From assembly GCF_042453785.1 (NCBI RefSeq), contig NC_091670.1:34359501-34423500 (forward strand): DNA of 64,000 nt. The letters run 5' to 3'. This document shows positions 55,564-64,000 of the stretch, in pieces (position 1 is the first letter of the stretch; each line of letters begins with the position of its first letter). Below the pieces are notes generated by a model, which was not told the origin of the DNA, made no database searches, and saw nothing but the letters and a program-made list of their open reading frames with translations. A program made the translations under genes and the position numbers. The DNA comes from Malus domestica. Taxonomy: Eukaryota > Streptophyta > Magnoliopsida > Rosales > Rosaceae.

Positions 55564-58451
55564 ACCTGTTAGGACCCGTTAAGATAACAGGTGTGACACG
55601 ACACGACCCGTTAAGATAACAGGTGTTACACGAAAACGACACGAACACGACAGACACGACCCGTTTGCCAGGCCTAGTTTTAATCGCCCACTACCTCGCT
55701 AAAAGGAACCTAATGGATCGCACACCATAAAAGGTAGAGATTGGAGATTAAACGGAAATGAGTAAGAATGATTAAATGGTTTAATCATTTATTTATGGCA
55801 AGGATTAATTAATATGTTAATTAATCAAACGAATAAGTTCGTTAAAGACTTCGGGATAGTTTTGGACCTTAAGGCCCAATGGGCTTCGAACGTCAAGCCC
55901 ATTAACTTAAGTTGTATGACAATTTAATGAATAAAGATTCATTAAAGCCCAAAAGCCCAAAAATCCCAATATGGCCGGCCATAGTGTGATGAATTAGGGT
56001 TTTGGTTATTTAGGTCACTTAAAGAAGTGACTATATAAATGACTTTATAGCCAAATATTCATAAAGGATTAAAAGGGTTTATTTTTGGGGAAAATTGGTG
56101 AGAATTGTCTCTCCATTTTCTCTCTAAAGAGGCCAACACCTTGGAGGGTACATCTAGCAATCCTAACAACTCCAAGGTCACTCATTTCTTCTACAATCTA
56201 ACCTTGGTGAAGAGACTTAGAGGTTCTCAATTTTGGGAACTTGGAGAACCTATTTTTCCATCCAAATCCATGGATCTAAGAAGCAAGGAATGAAGGCCCT
56301 ATCTCTTTGGGTGATTAGCCTTTACTTATGCAAAGAGGAATCCACAAAGGTAAAAATTTCAACTAACTTTGTTTTGAGTTGATTATTGGTTCACCAATCT
56401 ACTAGGCTTTGAATTTCATGGTAATGTTTTGTTTTTGGGTGCATACAAGCATGATTCCGCCTTTAATTGTTAATTGCATGCTATATGATGTTGCTCAAAT
56501 GAACATGTTTTTCAAAATAATTCCTTCAAGAGATTCTAATAAGACTACTATGACTCAAAACAGATTTGAAACACTCAAAACTGCCTAAAACAATCAAATT
56601 GACTCAAAAAGAAACTAGAACTTGATTTGGACGAATTTGAAAGTGTTTATGACTCCAAATGCTTCAAAACACAAAATAAAACAGATTTGAATGACTAAGA
56701 TTCAACAAAATATGGGGGGATTGTGTTTGGACGAAATTAAATTAAATGGGCAGATTGTAAGACAAAATTGTGATGAATCAATGGATGATGGAATAGTTAA
56801 GGGGCTCTTCTCCACACATGAAATATATGCAACGTAAATCAATTTCCAGTTATCAATTTAATAAGTTATGAACCTCGACACTCCAAGTTAATTAGGTCCG
56901 CTTAAATTAACCTTCAGATTTCCCTAGAATCATTGAATTGGATGAATATGCATCGCAAACAAATTATTCCTAACAAGTTCTCTATATGAACAGCATGATA
57001 AAGACACAAGTTAGAATCATTACGTTCTTTGGAAATCATAAGCATCGACAAGACATTTGTAACTATGAAAAGCATGATACTCTTGCCAGGAATCTACTTA
57101 ACACGATCGTGACTAGCGACCTTCACTACTTGCGAATATAAATTCATAACGATTAGGTGAAACAAACTTATATCCTAGCACCAAATTCAAGCATGCAAAT
57201 TAAGCGTGCACTCTCAATCAACATACAAGAATAAGTTCTAAATCAAACGGTTAAGCAAATTGTATTCACGACTTATGCAACGATAACTGGAAGTAATCAA
57301 CTTATTTCACATATATAATCATGGTTTTTAATACACCCTTAGCCAAAACGAATTTAGCCAATCATACTTAAAGCAGAACAAAGATTACATGAATTAGACA
57401 TTGAAATATAAGATAGAATACACCTAAAATTGTTCAACAGCTCAGAATGAAGAGCCAAACAATTGAGTGAATCTGTCCCTTTTCCTTGCTTGCGGCAGAT
57501 TGGGTGTTGATGGTTTCTGGGCTGTTTTGATGATGTAGACTGGATTTTGGGGGGTGTAGAGGCACGGCAAGGGGTGTAGGGTGAGTGTGGAAGAGTGTTT
57601 GATGGTTGGAAGGTGGTGGAGAACTCGAAAAAGAGGGTGGAAGAAGGTGGAGCGGCTGTTTGTATTTTCTGGGCGCCAGAATGGTGTTTTGGCGTGAATG
57701 GTCAGTATATGGATGATTTGTGGCTGCACAGGGATGTTTATTTAAAGGGATTTCAGGAATTAAAACCCTAGGTTAATTAGGTAATCAGAAATTAAGTCTA
57801 AGGCTTCTAGAAATAGGAAACAAAATCAGAAACTTAAGGGAAATTGACTAAGAGGTGCGGCTAGGGTATGAAACATAAAAGGAATGTGTTTTAATTCAGA
57901 AAATAGGAAAGAATCACTCTCCCTTGCACGGCAAGGAAGAGGAAAGGTCAAGGGAGCGGCTGTGATGTAGGAAAGGTGTGGGTGACCTAAAAACAAAGAG
58001 AAAGATGTTCCCTTGCACGGCAAGGGATGGTGAGAAAGGGAAAGGTATGTGGGGTGCGGCATTGATGTAAACCATGCAAGAAATGTGTGCTTGATGTCCT
58101 AGAATACTGAGAAGGCCTTCAAAGTTGATAACACTTAAGGACACTTAGGAAAGGTCAAACCAAAGTAGGAAACCTTGGCTTAACTTTCCTACTTCAACTA
58201 GGAAACCTTGTTCAAGTAGGAATTATCATCTTCAAATCTTCAATTTCTTCCATTCTTTTGGCTCTAAGTATGTGATGTCCAATCCAAGCTCAATTGTGCT
58301 CCAAAAGGCTCCACAATGCATCTTTTTGTATAATATGCCCTTAAAACCTGAAAACACATAAAACTAGCTTAAAAGACTTACTTTAACTAAGGAAAAACAA
58401 TGTAAATGCACAAGAACAAGCTAACTAAGGTGCATAAATATGCCCCTATCA

Positions 58452-60106
58452 GAAAACTACTAACATAATAAGTGATGGTTTTACTGAAAACCCTAGCATG
58501 CCAAAAATATCTCAAGAGACATATCGTGAAACAAAAAATATCAAACGTCTCATAAATCGTCTCGTAGCGCTATGTACTGCTAGTAAGATCACTAAAATAA
58601 ATATATCTCCCGGCCTTATACCAGCACCGTGGTCTCTGTGCCCGTAGCCAGAGATTACCAACTCCCGGGCCAATGCTTGCTCCGTGTCTCTCAGCCCGTA
58701 GCTAGGGATTATTTCTCCCAGCCTAACTGCCAACACCAAATCCTCGCCCCAGGCGGCATAGTGTCTACTAGGTACGCACAAATAGTTACGCCTCTCATAA
58801 ATAGCCACTTCATAGTATAAAGTCATCCATCGTCTATACTATAAAGAAGGGTTTCTAAAACATGTTCCAGCATCCTATCGTCATCCATCAAATAGTCTAC
58901 CAGTTCATGGTTTTTATAAAAATACGATATATCAAACTATAGCTTAATATAGGCTAACAATTAATTCCTCACAAAAAACGAGACGATAAACAACATATTT
59001 CATAAACTTGCTTAACATAAAAATCAGTTCATAAACTCATAAGGCATGCATTTTATTTATGCAATTAAATTAGGAAATTATACAAATTTTAGAAAAGGTT
59101 CACTCACAGATACTCCTTAGCAGTAGAGTTATGCGGATAAGGATTAAGAATTTCCTCACTAGCAACTTCACCTAAACACAAAAAGGTAATAAATAAATAA
59201 AAGGATTTTCTAAAGGATTTGGGCTTGAACTAAATAAAATAAAGGATTTGGGTTGAATGGGTTAAGGTCTAATGGGTTTTAGGATTCTAAGGTTTTGGGT
59301 TAAAAGGGTTTAGGGTGAAGAATGGTGGTTTGGGCTTAAACCCAAACCCACACTCACACACACGCACTGTACACACACACGAGGCATGCACACACACTGT
59401 GCAGCCCAAAACACACACACACACACTTCATGCACATGCACGGACACACACACAACCCACACACATGTACGCATGCACACACACACATGCACATACCTGT
59501 TCACATACATGCACATACGACACTACACACACATTCACACACACGCACAACATACACACACACACGGTACACAACAACACACACACACACCACACATCGC
59601 AGCTCACACCACTGCACACCTATACACGGCACTACCAACAAACAGCAAGGTAATTAAGTACCTGGGTTCGAATTCGAAGGGATCCGTGCACCCACAACAA
59701 TAAACTCGCCGAAGTTAATCATCGGGGAAAGTATGCATGCACAAGCAGTGGATAACAGGGCTAAAATTGAAGGTGAGAGCTCAAAGCTCTCGGGTCTTCA
59801 ATGGCAGAGCACTTGCAGTTGCTCTGATGTTGCATGCAAAGCTGTAGTCGTGTTCCTTATGTCCCAAAGGTTCAAAGTATCAAGATTTGGGGTTAAATTT
59901 GTGAAGGAATGAGCACTGGTGGTGGCTGGTTTCTTTCTCGGTGCCGGAGAGAAAGGAAAGAGAGGGTACGAAGAAATAGAAGGAAAAGATGACTGAGAGG
60001 GAAGAGATAGAAGACTTAGGGGACAAAATTCAGGGGTGGGCCCCTCGGGCTCACCATTTAAAACTAAAAACCATTTTTTAAATAGAAAGTGGGTGAGGTT
60101 GTAACA
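58452..60106 (-). mobile_element. Tekay-type Gypsy LTR, proximal segment
   Basis: Minus-strand LTR starts TGTTACAACC at 60106, preceded by the purine tract GTAAAGGGGGTAGAT (60107-60121). It runs to the solo-LTR insertion at 58452-58456 (GAAAA). It includes a (CA)n-rich stretch. It is the 3' LTR, as it follows pol and the purine tract. Confidence 0.7.
59348..59640. repeat. CA/ACAC-rich microsatellite
   Basis: Interrupted (CA)n with GCACACAC and TGCACATA variants across ~290 bp. It opens long His/Thr-rich frames on both strands, which are artefacts of the repeat. Confidence 0.9.
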
Positions 60107-60148
60107 ATCTACCCCCTTTACAGAAATTTCATCCTCGAAATTGCAAAT

Positions 60149-60644
60149 TTACATGAAAAGAAAAGAATATTGATTCCGCATTGATTCCTCCGTTTCCCAT
60201 GTAGCTTCTTCGACTGCATGGTTCCTCCACAGTACATTTACCAAAGGAATAACTTTGTTCAGCAACACATTATCCTGTCTGTCAATGATAGCCACTGGTT
60301 CTTCTACATAGCTAGCATCCAAATTTACTTCCAATGGTTCTACTTGGATGATATGAGAAGGATTCGGTACATATTTCCGAAGCATGGAAACATGGAAAAC
60401 GTTATGAATTAGTGACAACTCCGGTGGTAACTCCAACCTATAAGCAACTGCACTAATTCTCTCAATAATCTGACAGGGACCGACGTATCGAGGATTCAGC
60501 TTTCCTCGCTTACCAAAGCGAACAACACCCTTCCAGGGAGATAATTTCAAGAATACAAAGTCGCCCACTGTAAACTCATGATCCTTAGAGTGATTGTCTG
60601 CAATGCTTTTTTGTCGGTCTTGTGCTGCTTTCAAATTCGCTTTA
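60149..60644 (-). pseudogene. Tekay-type pol C-terminus (integrase end and chromodomain)
   Basis: Minus frame reads IKANLKAAQDRQKS, HEFTVGDFVFLKLSPWKGVV, RYVGPCQIIERISAVAYRLE and LSLIHNVFHVSMLRKYV (integrase C-terminal GPY/F-type region), then IPLVNVLWRNHAVEEATWE (chromodomain) and ends SFLFM-stop. The rest of pol is absent: the sequence is replaced at about 60645 by Cassandra. The open frame formally continues into Cassandra to 60772, which is not part of the gene. Confidence 0.85.
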
Positions 60645-60994
60645 ATCAGAGCCAATCCCTGGCCGGAAGTGTGCCGACAAGGACGTCGGGCCCCTAAAGG
60701 GGGTGGATTGTAACACCCTACATCACCCAGGGGAGTGATCTTTAAATGTATATTCCCATCCTTACCTAGCACGAGGCCTTTTGGGAGCTCACTGGCTTTG
60801 GGTTCAGTCGGAACTTCGAAGTTAAGTGAGAAGGTGGACAGAGCACTTCCAAGATGGGTGATCCACTAGGAAGTTGCTCATGAGTTCCCAGAAATAAAAC
60901 CGTGAGGGCGTGGTCAAGGCCCAAAGTTGACAATATCGTGCTACGGTGGTAGAGCGGGCCTGTGAAGTGATCTGCCCCTGACCGGAATGTGACA
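60645..60994 (+). mobile_element. Cassandra TRIM: internal region and 3' LTR only
   Basis: Begins ATCAGAGCC, i.e. inside the Met-tRNA primer site TGGTATCAGAGCC, then the short internal domain with GGACGTCGGGCCCC and purine tract AAAGGGGGTGGAT, then an LTR starting TGTAACACCC at 60709 and ending GTGACA at 60994. The LTR contains 5S rRNA-like sequence. The 5' LTR is missing and replaced by the Tekay pol fragment in opposite orientation. Confidence 0.8.
60769..60890 (+). pseudogene. 5S rRNA-like domain in the Cassandra LTR
   Basis: AACTTCGAAGTTAAG matches the 5S rRNA AACTCCGAAGTTAAG core (internal promoter region) with one change, and GATGGGTGA, GGAAGTTGCTC match the 3' half. The flanks match Cassandra, and many positions differ from a functional 5S gene, so this is the TRIM-borne copy. 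Confidence 0.8.
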
Positions 60995-61273
60995 CCCTAC
61001 CCCGATGTATAAGGCATACACACCTTTGAACGCCACATACGTGGCCATTTACCCCAACATAGCACACCTGACACCGAAGCCAAATCTGAAACACCCAAAT
61101 TATACACCCACGAAGAACACAGGCACGTTTTGCTGCTACCATGAGCATAACGGTCATGATGGTAAGAAGTATATCACCCTTCGTGATCATATTGAAGCTT
61201 TGGCATGTGAAGGAAAAATTTATCAATTCTTCCTTCACCCTCTAAAGGGTAACCGTACCGTAACCAACGTCAG
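60995..61273 (+). pseudogene. Tat Gypsy gag, 3' part (zinc-knuckle region)
   Basis: After the second CCCTA the gag frame resumes: YKAYTPLNATYVAIYPNIAH, TKNTGTFCCYHEHNGHDGKK (CCHC-like C-x2-H-x4-H-type knuckle) and ITLRDHIEALACEGKIYQF, then a stop at 61275-61277. The following protease-containing frame is shifted relative to it. Confidence 0.8.
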
Positions 61274-64000
61274 ATGAATGTGATATATTCCACAAGTGGC
61301 AGCACACCTATATCTAAATCTTCCAACAGGGCTATGAAAAATAATGAACGAGCTTTAAGGCCTGGCCACCAAGTGTTTCATGTGGAAGACATCAGGGGAG
61401 GCAAGTATCAAAAGCCTAACTCGGATCCAATATGTTTCTACCCTGAGGAAGAAAGAGGTATCATCTACCCTCATAACGACCCACTGATCATGGAAGCTCA
61501 CATAGCCAACTTTGAAGTACGATGAATCCTGGTAGACACGGGGGCTTCAGTCAATATCATGTTTGCTAAAGCTTTCAGGGCACTTGATGTAGCTGAACAC
61601 TTGCTCGATCGCTTGATTTCTCATCTGATAAGCTTCTCCAATGATATCGTGCAACCTTTAGGGAGCATACACTTACCTTTCACCATTGGTACGGGCCCTT
61701 ACACAGCTACCATTACCACTAGTTTCTTGGTGGTTGATTTCCCAACGGCATACAATGTTATCTTCGGACGCACATGCATCAATGATCTCAAGGCCATGGT
61801 ATCCACGCATATGTTGTTGATGAAATTTCCAACCTCCTATGGTAATGGTTACATCAGAGGAGATCAACTTAGTACACGATCATGTTACAACACTTCGGTC
61901 AAGCAACAACACCTGCATGTGCCCAAGGAAACCCTTTCTCTACATGACCAAGTCATAAAGACCAGCCCAGACGAAGCCAACTTAGATCTTCATGGTGGCA
62001 ACAGTCAACCCAACGATCATCGAGATGGCTCTTTCACCTAGCAAGCACAACCCGTTAAAGAGTTTGAGAAGGTCTCTATCTCAAAAGATTATCCGGATCA
62101 CATGGTAAATATTGGCACCACTTTGTCACTACCCATTCGGTTGGCATTGATCTCTTTTTTGCAAGAGAACATTGAGGTCTTTGCCTAGTCATACGAGGAC
62201 ATGCCAGGCATCTCTCCCGATATCATTTGTTATCGCTTAAGTATTAACCCCAAGACTAAGCCAGTGAGATAGAAGCAAAGATCTTATGATGCTGAACGGT
62301 ACGAGGCAATGAAGATAGAAGTTGAAAAACTCAAAGGCATAAGCTTCGTCCGCGAAGTCAATTATCCAACGTGGGTAGCAAATGTTGTCTTTGTTAAGAA
62401 GAATCCGACCAAGGAAAATCTCCTGCTCCAAAAGGTCTTGTGGAGAATGTGTGTCGATTACACTGACCAAAACAAAGGATGCCCGAAGGATAGCTTTCAT
62501 CTTCTTCTCATAGACAGACTTATAGACTCTACGGCAGGGTGTGAATTTCTGACCTTCATAGATGCTTACTCAGGATACAACCAAATCCTCATGAACCCTC
62601 CGGACCAAGAACACACAGCCTTCACTACTGACAGGGGACTATATTGCTATAAAGTCATGCCCTTCGGCCTAAAGAATATAGGAGCGACTTATCAAAGATT
62701 AGTCAATTCAATGTTCACCGAACAGATTGGAAAGAGCATAGAAGTTTACGTTGATGATATGATAGTCAAGAGCAAACATGTTGACCAACACATCACCAAC
62801 CTATCTGAAACTTTCACCATTCTGAAGAGGTATCGAATGAGGTTGAACCCCAACAAATGTGCCTTCGGCGTAGGCTCTAGCAAATTCTTAGGTTACATGA
62901 TAAGACAACAAGGCATTGAGGCTAATCCCGAGAAGATCAAAGCAATCTTCGACATGAAGGAACCGGTAACTTCAAAAGACATTCAGAGCCTTATTGGCAA
63001 GGTGGCAACCTTAACTAGTTTCATCTCTAAGGCCACAGATAGATGTGCTTCTTTCTTCAAAGCACTTAAGGAAAGTAGGAAGTACATTACATGGATTGAT
63101 GAATGTGCCAAGGCATTCAAGAACTACATGATTAAAGCCCCTCTGCTCTCCAAATCTGAGGTTGGTGACACTCTTATTATCTATCTATCGGTATCGGCTT
63201 CAGTAGTAAGTTCCGTTCTCATTCGAAATGATGGTAATGTCGAACAGCCTGTCTACTACGCTAGTAAGGCCTTACAAGATGCAGAGACACAATACTCCAA
63301 CATTGAAAAATTGGCTCTAGCATTGGTCATGTCTGCTCGAAAATTTCGCCCTTACTTCCAAGCATACTCCATCATCGTGCTTACCAATCATTTTGTTCGA
63401 CAGATACTATAAAGTCCTGACACTTCGGGGTGAATAATCAAATGGGCAATAGCATTGGGTGAGTTTGACATTTCCTACCAACCAGAGCCAGCTGAGAAGG
63501 GCCAAACAGTGGTAGACTTCATCGCCGACTTCATATATCCTGTTGACATTGTTTATACGCCTAAAGAAGTGGTTTCATTACCCTCAGAAGCTTAGAAAAT
63601 AGAACCAACAGCCCCAACATGGAGGCTATATGTTGATGGCTCGTCCAACCAACAGGGTTGTGGAGCAGGACTAGTTCTTACGACCCCCGACAAAGTGGCG
63701 ATGAAGTATGTTATTCGTTTCAAATTCAAGGCGTTGAACAATGAGGCTGAATATGAAGCTCTCTTAGCAGGCTTATGTTTGGCTAAACACCTTGGGGTTA
63801 AACGAATTGATATCTTCACTAACTCTCAATTGGTGGTTAACCAGCTCACAAACAATTTTGACACTAAGGATAACTCAATAGCAGCATATCTGGCACAAAC
63901 ACAATTGTTGCTCAATCACTTCCACTACCAGATTACCCAAATTCCTCGAGCGGCAAACAGTCATGCAGATGCCTTGGCTCGCCTCACCTCAACGGTGGAA
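61274..64000 (+). pseudogene. Tat Gypsy pol: protease, RT, RNase H and archaeal-type RNase H (runs off window)
   Basis: One frame covers the rest of the window with stops at about 61523, 62039, 62186, 62270, 63410, 63431 and 63593. Order: protease ILVDTGASVNIMF near 61530, reverse transcriptase with FLTFIDAYSGYNQILM and the catalytic VYVDDMIVKS near 62750, RNase H PVYYASKALQDAETQYSNIE, then a second RNase H with RLYVDGSSNQQGCGAGLVL and LNNEAEYEALLAGL near 63630-63790. The dual RNase H is diagnostic of the Tat clade. Most stops are explicable as C-to-T or G-to-A changes (e.g. FA-stop-SYEDM where Trp is usual). Integrase and 3' LTR lie beyond 64000. Confidence 0.88.

Larger units (their letters stand above)
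50472..55676 (+). mobile_element. 5.2-kb hAT transposon with intact transposase
   Basis: Terminal inverted repeats TAGGCCTGGCAA (50472) and TTGCCAGGCCTA (55676) are flanked by perfect 8-bp duplications GTTTTAAT (50464-50471, 55677-55684). Subterminal regions are dense in ACGGGT/ACCCGT and ACACGAC motifs. It contains a ~346-bp tandem array, a leader exon, and a three-exon transposase without interruptions. It appears structurally autonomous. Confidence 0.95.
41720..56528 (+). mobile_element. Copia-type non-autonomous LTR element (carrying a nested hAT)
   Basis: Two LTRs, 41720-43535 and 49500-56528 (the latter split by the hAT), start TGTTGGAAATGTGCCC and end AATTCCTTCA. A primer-binding site (TGGTATCAAGAGC) follows the 5' LTR, and the purine-rich GTGGGAGAT precedes the 3' LTR. 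Flanks AAAGA and AGAGA may be an imperfect TSD. The LTRs differ at about a dozen positions by eye over ~1.8 kb, whereas the interior has no usable gag-pol. Confidence 0.85.
49500..56528 (+). repeat. 3' LTR of the Copia-type element, split by a hAT insertion
   Basis: LTR segments 49500-50471 and 55685-56528 together match the 5' LTR closely; one copy of the hAT target GTTTTAAT belongs to the LTR. The uninterrupted 5' LTR shows the empty site, proving that the hAT arrived after Copia integration. Confidence 0.9.
41571..58451 (-). mobile_element. Solo LTR (TGATAGGGGC family), interrupted by a Copia element
   Basis: On the minus strand it starts TGATAGGGGCATATTTATGC (at 58451) and ends AAATTTCGCATCA (at 41571), so it has TG...CA ends. 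It is flanked by the 5-bp TSD GAAAA (41566-41570, 58452-58456). Without the Copia insertion it is about 2.07 kb (41571-41719 plus 56529-58451). No internal coding domain or second LTR is present, so a solo LTR left by LTR-LTR recombination is the simplest reading. The 57.4-58.1 kb part has low-complexity frames that are not called genes. Confidence 0.7.
41164..60994. mobile_element. Composite insertion: Tekay-type left end, Cassandra right end, one TSD
   Basis: The insert is flanked by CCCTA at 41159-41163 and 60995-60999. Its left terminus TGACACGTCCCGACCC is the complement of a Tekay-type LTR end; its right terminus GGAATGTGACA is a Cassandra LTR end. Removing the insert and one CCCTA joins GTC AGG ACA TGC CCT A to CC CCG ATG TAT in frame, restoring a gag reading (HVRTCPTPMYKAYTPLNATY). 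Both outer ends are therefore 3' (U5) ends of two different retroelements. All sequence between is accounted for by the Tekay and Cassandra pieces plus later nested insertions. Confidence 0.75.

Noticed and set aside
57442-58144. Several 76-95 aa minus-strand frames (Pro/His/Ser-rich)
   Set aside because: They lie inside the solo LTR, with repeated CCTTGCACGGCAAGG blocks creating similar peptides; no protein family.
59310-59703. Long overlapping frames on both strands rich in His/Thr or Cys/Val
   Set aside because: They are translations of the CA microsatellite, which has no stop codons in most frames.
60769-60890. Possible genuine 5S rRNA gene
   Set aside because: Many differences from 5S rRNA, and flanks match the Cassandra LTR from TGTAACACCC to GTGACA.

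Overview
This is a window of a plant nuclear genome. Genes have introns with GT-AG borders and AT-rich spacers, and the proteins are typical of flowering plants. The repeat mix (Au-like SINE, tRNA-derived SINEs, Cassandra TRIM, Tat/Tekay Gypsy elements, hAT, PIF/Harbinger and MULE MITEs) suggests a woody eudicot, probably Rosaceae (apple/pear relatives). That last step is inference from recalled repeat families.

The left ~38 kb is the gene space. In order it holds a MOSC/mARC-like molybdenum enzyme (+, 8 exons), a DUF2828 pseudogene fragment joined to a U2 snRNA fragment (-), an intronless P-class PPR protein resembling EMB1025 (+), and a cationic amino acid transporter (-). These are followed by a kinase-like protein lacking key catalytic residues (-), an HDHD3-like HAD hydrolase (-, 3 coding exons plus a distant 5' UTR exon), the 20S proteasome alpha-4 subunit PAC1 (-, intronless CDS with a 5' UTR intron) and DNA polymerase eta POLH (-, 16 exons). 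MOSC, HAD and POLH are, as I recall, neighbours in Arabidopsis (At5g44720/44730/44740), so this looks like conserved gene order. Between the genes sit a complete but mutated 4.26 kb PIF/Harbinger transposon with both of its genes, several MITEs with readable target-site duplications (TSDs), SINEs and a 5'-truncated LINE.

The right ~25 kb (38908 to the window end) is one nest of transposons. A Tat-clade Gypsy element (+) begins with its 5' LTR at 38908 and runs off the window end in pol. Its gag is split at 41163/60995 by a ~19.8 kb insertion flanked by the 5-bp TSD CCCTA; deleting the insert and one TSD copy restores the gag reading frame. The insert has a Tekay-type Gypsy LTR terminus at its left end and a Cassandra (5S rRNA-bearing TRIM) LTR terminus at its right end, i.e. 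an apparent two-element chimera integrated as one unit. Inside the Tekay LTR is a solo LTR (TSD GAAAA). Inside that is a Copia-type element with nearly identical LTRs but a dead interior. Inside its 3' LTR is a 5.2 kb hAT transposon (TSD GTTTTAAT) with an apparently intact 684-aa transposase and a 4 x ~346-bp tandem array upstream of it.

No tRNA or functional rRNA gene, CRISPR array or bacterial-type operon was seen. Exon borders were placed by eye from splice consensus and reading phase, and product names rest on recognising protein families without database searches.
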